Positions 44,354-58,725 of a DNA stretch of 64,000 bases are shown in pieces. Origin of the DNA: Oncomelania hupensis (taxonomy: Eukaryota > Mollusca > Gastropoda > Littorinimorpha > Pomatiopsidae). Within the stretch, counting starts at the first letter, position 1, and the number at the start of each line of letters is the position of its first letter. The DNA lies in NCBI GenBank assembly GCA_036898135.1, contig CM072513.1:34523634-34587633 (forward strand), read 5' to 3'. The position numbers and the translations under genes are program-made. A model generated the notes under the pieces. The model searched no databases, was not told the DNA's origin, and saw only the letters and a list, made by a program, of their open reading frames with translations.

Positions 44354-45656
44354 GTGAACATTACCGCACTATCAGCCTCATCAGCCATCCCAGCAAGGTC
44401 CTCCTGAAAAAAATACTCAACAGGTTGAAACCCCAAGCTGAACAAATAATAGCTGAAGAACAAGCAGGATTCCGGGCAGGGTGAAAAAACACTGAATCAT
44501 TTTCAATAATCTGCGAGAAATAGCTACAGCACAAACAACATCTATATCATGTGTTTGTAGACTTCAAGAAAGCATTTAACAGAGTCTGGCATGCAGCTCT
44601 GTGGGCAACCATTAGAGTGTACAACATCAGCCCTAAAATTATTGAAGCCATCAAAACCTGTATGACAAGACTACCAGTGCAGTCCTCCACCACAGCGCCA
44701 AATGGAACTGGTTCAGAACAATAATCGGTGTGCGTCAAGGAGTCATACTCTCTCCATCACTCTTTAACATCTTCCTAGAGCGCATCGTGTCAGATGCCCT
44801 TGCAGATCACTAAGGCACAGTCAGCATAGGGGGAAGAGCAATCTCCGACCTCGGTTTTGCAGATGCCATTGATGGATTGGCTGGAGAGGAACAAGAGCTT
44901 GAACAGCGTGTACAGAGGTTTGACACCATCTCCAGAACCTATGGAATGGAATTAAGTGCAGAGAAGATAAAAATGATGACCAAAAACACCAAAGGCATCA
45001 ACATAGACATCAAAGTCCAAAGCCAATCCCTCAACACAGTGCATAGCTCCAAATATTTAGCAGCCATTGTATCAGACAATGGGTCCCGACAGGAAGTCCT
45101 CTCCAGGATCGCACAAACAACTGCTGCCCTGACAAGGTTGAAGCCCATTTGGAAAGACAGAACCATCAGTCTACATTCCAAGATAAGCTACGGCTGCTGC
45201 GCTCCCCTGTCATCTCCATCTTCCTATACGCCTGCGAAACATGGACCCTTTACAATGAAGAATACCAAGCATGGACTACAGAAGACTTCTGGGCATTTCC
45301 TATACCCAGCACATCACCAACAACAGACCATCACACAAGCCATTGGACAACATGATGACATGCACACAGTGGTGAAGAAACGGAAACTCCGATGGTATGG
45401 CCACGTCATCAGAGCATCAGGCCTTGCAAAAACCATCCTGCAAGGCACGATGCAAGGAGGTAGAAGAAGAGGGAGAAAGTAAAAGAGGAGGGAGAACAAC
45501 ATTCGAGAATGGACTAGTTTGCACTAAACGAAGCCATGAGGGTTGCTGAGAACAGAGAAAGATGGAATACGCTGTTTAAACGATCATCTGTGGTGCCCCA
45601 ACGACCTTTGAGTTACGGGATAGGATAGAATAGGATAGAATAGGCTACCTGATCTT
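44354..45656 (+). pseudogene. copy B: decayed LINE reverse transcriptase
   Basis: Same stops, frameshifts and FADA box as 10893-12196. It has one A fewer near 45580 (TTTAAACG instead of TTTAAAACG). Confidence 0.9.
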
Positions 45657-46365
45657 GGTCTCATATCGCGTTACGGTGCCCTTGTCGTACGAAACGAAAC
45701 TTCCCGGATGTTTCTATTGGAGATCCGCTGATCGTTTAATCTTTTTACGTTACTTAATAAACCTGGCTGGAAAAAGCAATCGACGGTTTCCAGCTAAAAA
45801 GGTTGATGTGCACTAAGACACTGATGTCTTTTTTATAGCGCAGGCATTCACCGATAAATTTCATGCTAATCGAGCTTGAGCAGAAAGAGTCTCATTGTTC
45901 TGACAACTTAAAAAAAATAATAATTTAGATAACAAAACGCTAATCTTTTAGTAGTGTATTCTGGTCAATTAAGTTCGAATCAATGGTCTTATTTGACATA
46001 TCTGCACTATGTGTTCTTGTAAAACAATTTAACTGATTAGATTAAACCTCCTTGTTTTTTGCTTTTAAAAGAAGATGATTTTGTTTCTTTGTGTGCACTC
46101 TTTTAAAAATAATTCTTTTCAATTTGGTCGAATGTATGTGTATGTATGTATGAATGTGTGTGTGTGAATGTGTGTGTGTGTGTGTAAGTATTTTTATTGT
46201 GTACAATTACAACAACTTTATCTAGCCTACTTCTCTTGAGTTTCGCCTAGCTCTACTTCTTTTGAATCTCACACTTTTAGTGGCTTCTCGAACCTTTTTA
46301 TTATAATATTTTGTTGTTTTTCGTGTTGTTGTTTTTTTTTTTTAAAATGACTTTGGAGAGCCAAT

Positions 46366-46592
46366 CATCTTTTTCTCCTTCACCTCCTCCTTCTTCTCCT
46401 AATTGTTGTTGCTATTATTGTTCTCTTTCTTCTTTCTCTTCCTTCCTTCCTTCTTTTTTCTGCTCAGTGCTCCTCTTCCTGTCCTCTTTCCATCTATCTA
46501 CCTTCATGATCTAATCCTTTACCTCCTCCTTTTTCTACTTGTTGTTAATCTTCTGTTATATTTATTCTTCTTCTTTTTCTTCTTCTTCTTTC

Positions 46593-46638
<46 letters not shown>

Positions 46639-46956
46639 CTTCTTCTTCTTCTTCTTCTTCTTCTTCTTCTTCTTCTTCTTCTTCTTCTTCTTCTTCTTCT
46701 TCTTCTAATCCTTCTCCATTACTGCCTCCTTCTTCGTGTTGATGTTGTTGTTATTGTTGTTGTGTTGTTTTTGTTGTTGTTGTTGTTGTCTTCTTCTTCT
46801 TCTTCTTATTCTTCTTCTTCTTCTTCTTCTTCTTCTTCATCTTCATCTTCTTCTTCTTCTTCTTCTTTCTTCTTCTTCTTCTTCTTCTTCTTCTTCTCTT
46901 CTTCTTCTTCTTCTTCTTCTTCTTCTTCTTCTTCTTCTTCTTCTTCTTCTTCTTCT
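46366..46956. repeat. copy B: pyrimidine-rich (TTG)n/(TTC)n tract
   Basis: Same as 12905-13494 with small block-length changes, including loss of one TTCATC-type interruption. Confidence 0.95.
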
Positions 46957-47753
46957 AATGTGTTCCCGTTGTAACAACGATGGCCTTCACACCTTTAAAA
47001 AAATCCATTACACTAATAATTGGATATCTTGAGTATTTGATTTATTGTATGTGTCAAAGAAAGCTAGATTTAGACCCTGCACTAAGACTTCTCGCCTTAA
47101 ATAGTTCAGCCTGCTGTGTAGCCTTTGTAAATTAAAGTCGATGCCAAGACAAAGACGCAAGTCAGTTGTGTGCTAAGCATGTGTACGCTAACGCTGGCTC
47201 AGTTAGGCAGTGACCTCATTCAGCCAGAGACACCCGACAGAGGCGACACTTGTAGTCTAGTTTTCGCGGGGTTTTGCTGACCGCAAGGCTAGGTAGTCAT
47301 TCTGTGCCTAACTCTCACACGAGACGGAGCCACGCTCTGAAAGATCGTTCGCAGAAGACTAAAGCAGGGACCGGTGAAATTCAATTCAACCTAGTATAGC
47401 CACAGCCTGACATTGTCAAAAAGGTAAATGATATAGCTTTTGTTTCATCGCGCTTTATTGATATTATTGCTGTATTATGTTTGTGAAGTTTTGCCATGTT
47501 TAGAATTGTGAATGTTAGTCAAACTTTGCTTGACCACGTGGCGTACACCCGACCGGTTTTGCCACCATGAAGTATCCCCTACGGACCCGCTGTTGTTTTT
47601 CCTATGTGTATTCTTGCAGACCAGTGGCTCTACCGGAGAATATGTATATTGGTAATTACTTCTACATGTGTTTAGTTTAGCTATGATGTGTATATGTATA
47701 GGAATTAGAATGGAGATTCCAGTGGACCACGGACATAGAAGATTGTTCATCGC

Positions 47754-47917
<164 letters not shown>

Positions 47918-48213
47918 GGAGCTATCACTGAGGGCTGTTTCTGCAATCAGTGGGACGCTTTGCACACCCTTAGTAAACACGGTGTTGCAGAAATATTTTG
48001 CAGACGATCGTTGGCCCCAGTCACGAGGACGACCACTAAACGTCACCCCTGACATTCGACCTGCAGTGGAGCTTCTAGCACTGAGCTACGATAGCCCTAT
48101 AGTCTACAACCAAGGAGGAGACACCATCACCACACCCCAACTGCAGTTAAGTGACACCGAAAGCGTGCACCCACACTGACATAGAAGGACTGTGCAGTAG
48201 TCCATTCTCCTAA

Positions 48214-48285
<72 letters not shown>

Positions 48286-48846
48286 GTAGGCTTATATAGC
48301 GCGATACCCCAGCTCAGGGCTGGGCTCACCGCTCTTAACATAGGATATATTTTTAGAACAAACATAAACAATAGAACAGGGTATGCAAGCATTCACACCA
48401 ACCGTACTCACAAAGGCATACAAGAGAACAACAACATATGCAATACACTACACATGCAAAATAAACAAACAAACAAACAATATTAATACAATGGCATATT
48501 AAATAATAATAAGATTCACCAATAAAACCAACATTAGGCCAGACAGAACAAATAACCCAAGGATGAGACATTAGCAAATATCAAGAACAGTAGCAGCATA
48601 AACCCATCAAGGAACGAACTATTCGAAGTGAATTTGGACATTTAAGTTAGTGTAGAGTGTTTAGAGAATTATGTATAGAGTAGAGGAAATAAATGTGTGA
48701 TATTTACTGTTAACAAGTGGCTGGACTACCTATATGCCTATGTTTCATAGCCGTGCGAGAGCTAGTGTGCCAGTGAAGCTATTACACTTTTCTCCCTATC
48801 TCTGTAACCCCATCCTAACACAGACCGAGCTAAACTTATAAATGTA

Positions 48847-49287
48847 CTAGTGGTTTTGTACCCTGGCAAGCCAGGGTACACAGGTTGTTGTTTAAAATGT
48901 AGACAGAGAGACAACTGTTGTCTGCGAGTTTCATTTGGACGAAGATACCTCCCCATATCCCCCTTCATACCTCCCCATACCCCCCCCTGATATCTGCCCG
49001 TACCCCCCCCATGATGCCTCACCATACCCCCAGGGGCCCTTGATACCTCCCCGAACCCACTTGATACCTCCCCATACCCCCTTGATACTTTCCGTACCCC
49101 CCTTGTAACCTACCTGTACCCTCCTTGATACTTCCCCGTTTATCGTTTCGCAGGTATGGATGAAAGGAATCGACCATCACCATACCCCCTTATATATACC
49201 CGTATCCCCGTTATGCCTACCCATGCCCCTATAAACCTACCCGTAGCCCCCTTTTACCTACACGTACCACCCCATCCCGATCCTTGG

Positions 49288-49349
<62 letters not shown>

Positions 49350-49878
49350 ATAATAATAATAATATTGAATATAGAATAATACAAATAGAAATCATAAAAA
49401 ACACCAAGATTTTAAAAGAAAATTTCATATAATAATAATAATCTATATATATAAATTGCTTAGCCGGAAGTCCTTCTTCGCCTCTACTATAAAGTTTGTC
49501 CGGTATGGACGCTGATCTGGGCAGGTGCTGAGCGCTGCTGATCGGCCTGCTGCTGTGTGCTCAAAACCAGCCAAATCGTTATAGCCGACATTTCCTTACC
49601 GAACGTTTAACCGTTTCTGAGATAAATAAATAAACAAAATGTCCACAAACTGTAATAGCCTCATTCCGCGCGCTTCCATTAAAAATCAAATTGCATGTTT
49701 TCCCATATAGACCAAAAAATTGTTGTTCTTTCTAGGAAGACTTTGTAGCTTAGTTAGTAAAACCATTCGCCTACCGCGCAGAGCGACCTAAGTTCAAATC
49801 TCACTCGGCCCTTTTTTTTTTTTTGTAGTGCACTAAAATATGGATATTTATTTTTTTAATTTAGGCTTTTAACCTTTA

Positions 49879-49972
<94 letters not shown>

Positions 49973-49979
49973 TATAAAC

Positions 49980-50014
<35 letters not shown>

Positions 50015-50079
50015 CTTATATCAAATTTTATTTTAAAACCTTGGTGTTTTTTATGATTTCTATGTGTATTATTCTATAT

Positions 50080-50149
<70 letters not shown>

Positions 50150-50157
50150 TTATAAAC

Positions 50158-50206
<49 letters not shown>

Positions 50207-50208
50207 TA

Positions 50209-50262
<54 letters not shown>

Positions 50263-50344
50263 ACAATTATAATATCTTATATCAAATTTTCTTTTAAAAC
50301 CTTGGTGTTTTTTATGATTTCTATTTGTATTATTCTATATTCAA

Positions 50345-50382
<38 letters not shown>

Positions 50383-50384
50383 TA

Positions 50385-50419
<35 letters not shown>

Positions 50420-50941
50420 AGGATCGGGATGGGGTGGTACGTGTAGGTAAAAGGGGGCTACGGGTAGGTTTAAAGGGGCATGGGTAGGCATAACGGGAAT
50501 ACGGGTATATATAAGGGGGTATGGTGATGGTCGATTCCTTTCATCCATAACTGCGAAACGATCAACGGGGAAGTATCAAGGAGGGTACAGGTAGGAACCA
50601 AAGGGGTATGGAAGGTATCAAGGGGGTATGGGTAGGTATCAAATGGGTTCGGGGAGTTATCAAGGGGGTACGATGAGGCATCATGGGGGGACGGGGAGAT
50701 ATCAGGGGGGGTGTATGGTGAGGTATCAAGGGGGGTATGGAAGGTATCAAGGGGGTATGGGGAGGTATCAAATGGGTTCATGGAGGTATCAAGGGGGTAT
50801 GATGAGGCATCATGGGGGGACGGGGAGATATCAGGGGGGGGTGTATGGTGAGGTATCAAGGGGGATATGGGGAGGTATCATCGTCCAAATGAAACTCGCA
50901 GCCAAAAGTTCTCTCTGTCTACATTTTAAACAGCATCACTA

Positions 50942-51024
<83 letters not shown>

Positions 51025-51026
51025 GT

Positions 51027-51089
<63 letters not shown>

Positions 51090-51534
51090 TAAAGGTAAAA
51101 AGTCTAAATTTAAAAAAAAATATCCATATTGTAGTGTTAAAAAAAATTTTAAAAAATATGGCCCGCGTGAGTATCGATCTTAGGTCGCCCGAAACCGTAG
51201 GCGAAAGATTAACCCACTAAGCTACCAAGCCTTCGTAGAAAAACCATGAATTTTTTGGTCTATATGGGAAAACATGCTGAAACCTCAATTTGATTTTTAA
51301 TGGAAGCGCGCGGAATGAGGCTATTGCAGTTTGTGGACATTTTGTTTATTTATTTATCTCAGAAACGGTTAAACGTTCGGTAAGGAAATGTCGGCTATAA
51401 CGATTTGGCTGGTTTTGAGCACACAGCAGGCCGATCAGCAGCGCTCAGCACCTGCCCAGATCAGCGTCCATAGGAGACAAACTTTATAGTAGAGGCGAAG
51501 AAGGACTTCCGGCTAAGCAATTTATATATATAGA
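48847..51534 (-). mobile_element. copy B: outer Helitron-like element
   Basis: Same termini as 15388-18095: CTAG at 48847-48850, hairpin just inside, TC end at 51533-51534. The position matching A 15766 reads T here, which agrees with the homologous position of the inner element in both copies. Confidence 0.7.
49442..50942 (+). mobile_element. copy B: inner Helitron-like element
   Basis: TC start at 49442 and CTAG at 50939-50942, as in 15987-17494. It has an extra CTG near 49547, one A fewer near 49758 and a C-to-A change at 50030. Confidence 0.7.
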
Positions 51535-52421
51535 TTAAGATTAGTCACAGGGTGATTACACTAGCCGATCCCCGCAGAAAACGACGAGTGGAATAATAGC
51601 ATTACATTGTGCAGAGCCCAGTAACAATAGACCCACCGTCACATCTTATATCTATATCTATCTATCTATCTATATGTCCATATACGTATATATTACAAGT
51701 GATAATTTTATATGGACATATAGAATGACTTCTGTTTCTTGATTGCTCATTGCATATTTAAAAAGGACAATAATGGCTAACTGAACGAACGTGCGCTACA
51801 ATCATTTATTGATCAGTTCAGCGGACAGGTTTGTAGAGACTTGGGGGGAGAGAGGGGGGAGAGAAAAAGAAAGAGAGAGAAGGAGGATAAAGAGAAATAA
51901 GGAGAGGGGGAAAGAGAAAGAGAGGAGGGAGGGAGAAAGAGAAGAAGATATGGAAGGGGATAGAGAGAGCGAGGAGAGAAAGAAAGAGGGAAGGAGAAGG
52001 AATGAGAGATGGAGGGAGGGACAGAGATTGACAGAATGAGAGAGAGAGACAGAGACAGAGAGAGAGAAGTTTGACAGACACACACAAATCGATACGTAAT
52101 CATGCATGAGAGGTTTGACAACCTTTGATCTTCTTAGCTCTGCTTTAGTTTATTACACACGGACTATCATCGGCGATTGATTGACATCAGCTGGTGATAG
52201 ATATAGAAAAGAAAATTGATCGCTGCCATATATACGTAATGTTCTTTTATGTTTGAAAGAATCGGATACCTTGAGTTTCATGCTTTCCTTGTTCTCCTTC
52301 TGGTTTGTTTTTTCCTGGTTCCCGTTAACGTTTCTCGCCCTCTCCTCATCTTCTTGTTTTTATTTTTGTTGCTGTTGTTGTTATTGTTAACATTCTTGTT
52401 GTTATTGATTTTCTACCTAAT

Positions 52422-52846
52422 GGTAGAGCTTTGGCTTGCGTATTCAGAAGGTCCCGGGTTCGAGCCCAGGCCGGGGCATTGTGTTGTGTCGTTGGGAAAG
52501 ACACTTTACTCCCGTTTCCTACTCCTTCGGATGAGAGTATAAACCGAGCTCTAGTCTGTGTCGCAAACATGCCATCATAACGGACTTTAAAGATCCTGAC
52601 GCTCATGTCCTAGACGGGTGAGTGCCGGTGACAAGAACACACCCAGCATGCACATAGGTCCTTCTCCTCCATCCCTGGCTGTCCAGGATAATGCTCAGTT
52701 GTCTGGAGCGTTATTACGATGCGCCCATAAGCTGCAAGTTGGCGCCTCGGGTGGCTTGATTTAGATCCTGTATCGGCCAGCGCCTTGAGCAGCTCTTGAG
52801 ACGGAAAAGCGCTATATAAGAACGATTAAATAAATAAGTAAATACT
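52422..52846 (+). mobile_element. copy B: most complete tRNA-SINE
   Basis: Same as 18983-19407. Confidence 0.88.
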
Positions 52847-52861
52847 ACTTGTTCTACTTCT

Positions 52862-52919
<58 letters not shown>

Positions 52920-53337
52920 TTTGTTCTTCCATTTCCTTCTTGTTTTCTGTCATATTGTTTCTTTCCTTCTGTCATTTTCTTTATCGAGCATATCTGTTTA
53001 TGTTATATTCGTCTTTATTTCATTTTCCTGTTACGATAAAGGCCCTTTGCCTATCCAATGTCCAACACCTTGTACATCACACTCCCCACTACTATCCCCC
53101 AACCCCTCACCCATGCCCCACTTTTGCGAAGCCATGAAAGACATAAGAGTCTAAAATGGCATTTCCTCCTCCACCCCACCCTCCCTCTCCACCCCCACCA
53201 GCAAACCCCAACCCAATCCATCCTACCCCATCCGCTTCAACAGCAAAGCCCTCAAATGGATGTGGGAGTACTGGGTCTAAAATAACGTTTCCCTCACCAA
53301 GACATACCCAGGCACCCAGACAGAGGAAGGGAGAAAT

Positions 53338-53373
<36 letters not shown>

Positions 53374-53380
53374 TGTTACG

Positions 53381-53453
<73 letters not shown>

Positions 53454-53579
53454 GATTCTATATACGCGCCTTTCCCCAATTCAATCAGGCTCAAAGTGCG
53501 GCGATCTGATAGATCCGATCATTTTGCTTTGCAAAGTATGCAATAAAAGAGTGCATTTACCTTTGATTTGTTTTTATAC

Positions 53580-54007
53580 TGTTGCTAGAAGAAGCTTTGT
53601 ATAATGTTGATAATCTTCGTTGGCCGATATCGTTAAGAATTTTTTTGGAATTACTTGTTTATTATCGACCGAAGCTTCGAGATAGATCTGGTAATAGCTA
53701 ATCGATTCTCCTAACCTAATGCTGTAAGACAGTGCATAATTTCGGTTACGAGTTTTGTTTTGATTGTGTGTTTTGAGCGTCATGCAGGAATGCTCGAATT
53801 TTGTCTCGATTGCAGAGCGGCTATAAAAGTAATGCACTGTCTGCTTGCTGATGATGATTTTTGATGATGATCTTTGAAGTGATTTTTGGAAAGCGATCTT
53901 GTATGCAGTTGTTGATGTTTGCTGAATAAAGTTGGACAACTTTATACGACGACTCCGGCCTTGTTGCTGAGTGAACAGGCTGCGTGGATAAACGAATTCG
54001 AGCAACA
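53580..54007 (+). mobile_element. copy B: candidate solo LTR
   Basis: Same as 20200-20627, with TGTTGCT and AGCAACA ends, TATA box and AATAAA hairpin retained. Confidence 0.5.
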
Positions 54008-54620
54008 CTTATCAAGATTCAAGCATCGGAGCTGAATCGACCATTGATATATAACCGTGTAACAGAGAGTAAAGTGGTTACTGTCGCTTCAGATTGACAG
54101 AGACGCGGACAGAGAGAGACAGACGGTGGAGTGGATACTATCGGGTATTCTGGTGATCGAAATAGTCAGAGAGGGGGCGACAGAGAAAACGAAAGAGTGA
54201 GAGAGACAGAGACAGACAGAGATACAGACAGGAGCCAGAGAGAGAGACAGACAGGGAGTTGTGGTGTGAGTTGTATCGCCTTCTATGGTATTCTCCAAGG
54301 ATCAGAATTGTGGAAGTGTGAAAATGAGATTTTCAGTCAGACGCGAACATGAGACGAGTCATTAGTCTGTGCTCCCCTGTTTCTGACAGCTCTCGGTCAC
54401 TGGGAGCTGGCATTTAGCGCCCTCAAGGACTCTCAAGGGTCCGGTGGTTAGAGGGCAGAGTTTGTGTTATAAGCCCAAAGACTCGAATTTAGAGGTCGTT
54501 GGTTCGTTCCCTGGCCGAATCGATTGCTCAAAAGACTAAATGATAATCAGGTTTTGATTCAGAAATGTCTTTTGTGATATCAATGTTATTTGTATAATTA
54601 TTTAAGCGTTTTTATATGTA

Positions 54621-54768
54621 ATCGTTCTTATATCGCGCTTTTTCTACTTAAGGGCTGCTCAAGGCGCGAATCGATACAGGATCGATCTCAGGCCTCTCAT
54701 TTGCTGCTCCTTAGGCGCATCGTCTGGACACCAAGACGGCTGAGCACAATACGACTATCTAGGTCCCA
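54621..54768 (-). mobile_element. copy B: SINE 3' half fragment
   Basis: Same as 21241-21388. Confidence 0.8.
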
Positions 54769-55272
54769 CATATAGATCTCATGTCCCCACACAGAGACGA
54801 TGGTATTATGATTATTATTACAGCCATTCACAGAGAAATCTCTTTTGTTTCCTCGGATATTCTGTGTGTTTCATTTTTCCATTCCCACTAAAATTCCCAG
54901 GAGACAAGTGCCAGCCACGCACAGCCTGAACCTTGTCATCCAATAATGGAACCGTCAAAGCGTTACCTTGGTAAATCAAAGAGATCTGGAACATCATACA
55001 ATCACTATGGACGTACTACGACCACTAAAACTAGCATTGGGTGTGAGCTCGTTATCAAAATTGCGGAAAACATCATAAAATGTCGAATGCAGGCTGAGTG
55101 TTTGCTAATATACTCATACTTTTGTGTGTTTAATAATAGCAAGAGTTGCGAAATGCGAGTCTAAAAACTTCGTGTCCGAGAGTTTAAATGGTCGCCTGGG
55201 TATGACAGTAAATGGCTGGCCTCCCTTAGTATAAAGGCACCGGGGGAAACACACAAACTCAGTGGGGCCGGG

Positions 55273-55455
55273 TAGCTCAGTTGGTAAGAGCGTCTTGCTA
55301 GTAACCGAAAGGTCGCTGGTTCGAATCCCGGATTGGACAACTTGTGATCATATTATTTTCCCCTTTACCAACAACTGGCCCGCTGGTGTCAGTATAAATC
55401 GGTCCAGTAGTCACCTATATGCGAAAGTGTCGTGTGACTATAATATAGAAACAAC
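55273..55455 (+). mobile_element. copy B: tRNA-derived SINE
   Basis: Same as 21893-22075. Confidence 0.7.
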
Positions 55456-56161
55456 AAAACTCAGTTTAGCGTGTCCAACAAAACTCCCATGCATACTTTG
55501 CTGTGGATTAGCCAAGGGAAGCAGTTCTGCCTGCAGTTTGAAATGACCGCAGTAGAAGCCACTTCTTCTAATGAGTTGTCTTAGTCGTGGGGATACTACT
55601 ACTACTACTACTTCTACCGAAGCACGTGACGTTGTCAGAGACCTTAATAATTGATTTGTTAAGCTGCTTACAAGCCCATCGGAGAGCTTTCAACTCAACA
55701 ATGTGGATCAATAAACACTTCTATGATCATACTATCCAGTGTAAAAGTTTAGAGGAAAAAACACATTTTAAACTCCCTTTAAATAAAATTGTCACTCTGT
55801 GCCTGTGAGATTAATTTTTACCTATTCCCTTGTGACATAAGCATTACTCTTCTGCCTTCCACTGTACGTATCACTAAAAGTAGGCTTACATCTCTACACT
55901 CCCGCTAATCCAAGATCTGCACATAGGCCTGAAATACATATTAAACAGTTCCCAGTCTTCTTTATTTTTGCGCTGTACAGCCGCCTCATTGACGAGTACT
56001 GGGAGGAGAGTGATGATGTTGAATGCTGAATGCTCCGTGACAGTGAAATGGGAAACGGGAAAGATAGTGCCTATTATATCTAAAGAGAAAAAAATCTGAA
56101 GAGGAAATGGAGATGACAGCAAGGATATGTTAGAGAAGCCGGAGAGATGACGCTACAGGGT

Positions 56162-56285
56162 GGAGCTGTAGCGTAGTTGTTTAGCCGGTCACACGCTTCA
56201 AAATTGTCCATGTTAAGCAAAGTCAGGCAGGGTTAGCACTTGGATGGGTAACCGTTGAATGGTGAGCGATAACCGTGCATGCTGT
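56162..56285 (+). mobile_element. copy B: second 5S-like SINE
   Basis: Same as 22782-22905. Confidence 0.65.
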
Positions 56286-56365
56286 GGTTTGAAGCTGGTT
56301 GATGGCCTGGAGTGATATCCCCCACCATCTTCCTCCCACCTCAACCTATTCTGGATTACTTTACG

Positions 56366-56680
56366 AAGGTCGTATAGCGGTGGATAGGTCAGGTCCAAAG
56401 AAGGTCGTATAGCGATGGATAGGTCAGGTCCAACGAAGGTCGTATAGCGGTGGATACGTCTGGTTCAACGAAGATCGTATAGCGGTGGATACGTCAGGTC
56501 CAAGGAAGGTCGTACGGCGGTGGATACGTCAGGTCCAACGAAGGTCGTATAGCGGTGGATACGTCAGGTCCAACGAAGGTCGTATAGCGGTGGATAAGTC
56601 GGGTCCACCGAAAGTCGTATAGCTGTAGATAAACCAGGTCCAACGAAGGTCGTATAGCTGTATGTAAATCAGGTCCAAAG
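56366..56680. repeat. copy B: 35-bp minisatellite, nine units
   Basis: Same unit number and unit order as 22986-23300. In contrast to the microsatellites, this array has not changed length between copies. Confidence 0.97.
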
Positions 56681-57354
56681 GACCTAATGCGATAAAGGTT
56701 TCCATTTCGACTTCTGTTAGTGTTAAGCTTCCTTCGTTTTTTATTATTTCATCCATTTTAATTGTACATGCACACAGGTCTTCTTCTTCTTCTTCTTCTT
56801 CTTCTTCTTCTTCTTTTTCTTCTTCTTCTTCTTCTTCTTCTTCTTCTTCTTCTTCTTCTTCTTCTTCTTCTTCTTCTTCTTCTTCTTTTTCTATCTCTTT
56901 TACCTATTTTATTTTATTTTTTTAAATAAAATAATGTAATCCACTTTCCTTTCCTTTAATGCAATCCATTCTCTTCTTCTTTTAATTTAATCCATTAGCC
57001 TAAAACCAAAGTTTCGGTAGACCTTTCCCAAAGTTAGTTGGACTAAAGCCGCCAAGTAGCAACAGTACAGTGCAATGTTCGCCGTACACTTTCCATTTCA
57101 TAGTTCCAAACCACGCCGAGTATAAGTGGCTGTTTGGATTCACATTTAAAATAGAACCGGGGATGAAATAAAACTCGGCGGCCTTTGATATTCCATATTA
57201 GTTGAGTAATGGTTATTGGATGCAGTCTATCCAAAATATCAAAACATATACAAGTGCGCTTTATTATAAAGGGCCCTACTTTGACCACGCACACTCCACA
57301 GATCCGTTTAACATTCACAGTGAATGTAGCCCCACGAAAAATGTGCTTGCAAAA

Positions 57355-57385
<31 letters not shown>

Positions 57386-58311
57386 ATCTTTTACAAAGTA
57401 TGTTGGTTTTTTTAATCAGTAAATTCTGTAGTCTTTGTGGCTGTTAATAGCAATCGGTCTAGCGCTAAATATATCTTGTAGTAGGTCGTAGTGCGTACTG
57501 GCGAACCGGTAAGCAGGGGAAATCACTCCTTTCAGAACAGAAATGGAAAATTCAAATGTAACGGTTGGTTGTAGCAACGAATGTCTACTTTATCAATGTT
57601 TTATGAAATAACAATGCGAATTTTAGTTTAAACCCATTTTTGACAAAAGCAAACAAAGCCTATGTTTACGGTACGGCCACGCGTTCTTTAAAGTAAGGGT
57701 ATGAACGCGGTTAGTGTACTTTTGGTTATATCAATGGAAGATAAAAATATTTGAAGAATTTAAAGTACGCTAACGAACCGTTTTACAGAGGACACAAAGA
57801 GGAGGAAGAGGAAAAAAGAGGTGATGGATGGGGGAGAGGTGTGTGATTAAGACGACCAAAATCGTTTCCTCTTATCACAGGCCCTTTCAAATAATGTGTT
57901 GAGTTGTATTGAAATAAACTTGATCTAATTGGCATCTGGCTTCTGGATCCCCAAGCGAGCTGCCGTGTTTCCAAATCTCAACACAACTATCTGTAACTAC
58001 CAATCTTCATCCAGTTCCAGCTTGGTTAACCGGTTATTCTTCATCTTCTCCCTTGTAGCAGCAAACTAGAGGAAACTTTGGCAGGCAAGCCTCCTCGACC
58101 GTTTCAGAGGCGGTTGAGGTAGTCTTGAGGTGTCACATGAACGAAATCTTCCGTTCTTAATTAGCCCCGAGATCCTTAAAGACGCTTCGAGTGTAAAAAC
58201 AGCTGTTTAGTCAGGATGACCAGCTAATACAATTGAGACATATGTTCTAAACCGTATTGAAACATTATGTGATGCTACAGAAAATCTTCATCTTTCCATA
58301 CAGTTGCTCTG

Positions 58312-58725
58312 TCCTATCCTATCCTACCATATACCGTAACTCAAAGGTCGTTGAGGCATCATAGCTGATTGTTTAACCAGCGTACTCCATCTTTCTCTGT
58401 TCTCAGCAACCCTCATGGCTTCGTTCAGTGTCAAACCAGTCCATTCTCGACTGTTGTCCTCCCACCTCTTTTTCTGTCTACGTCTTCTTCTGCATCCTTG
58501 CACCGTGCCTCGCAGGATGGTTTTTGCAAGGCCTGATGCTCTGATGACATGGCCATACCATCGCAGTTTCCGTTTCTTCACCACTGTGAGCATGTCATCA
58601 TGTTGTAAAATGGCTTGTGTGATGGTTTGTCGGACTTCGATGTTGGTGATGTGCTGGGTATAGGAAATGCCCAGAAGTCTTCTGCATACGTAGCACCTCA
58701 TCTCTATGCTTTGTATTGTTCGTTG
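58312..58725 (-). pseudogene. copy B: 5'-truncated LINE
   Basis: Same as 24917-25330. Confidence 0.88.
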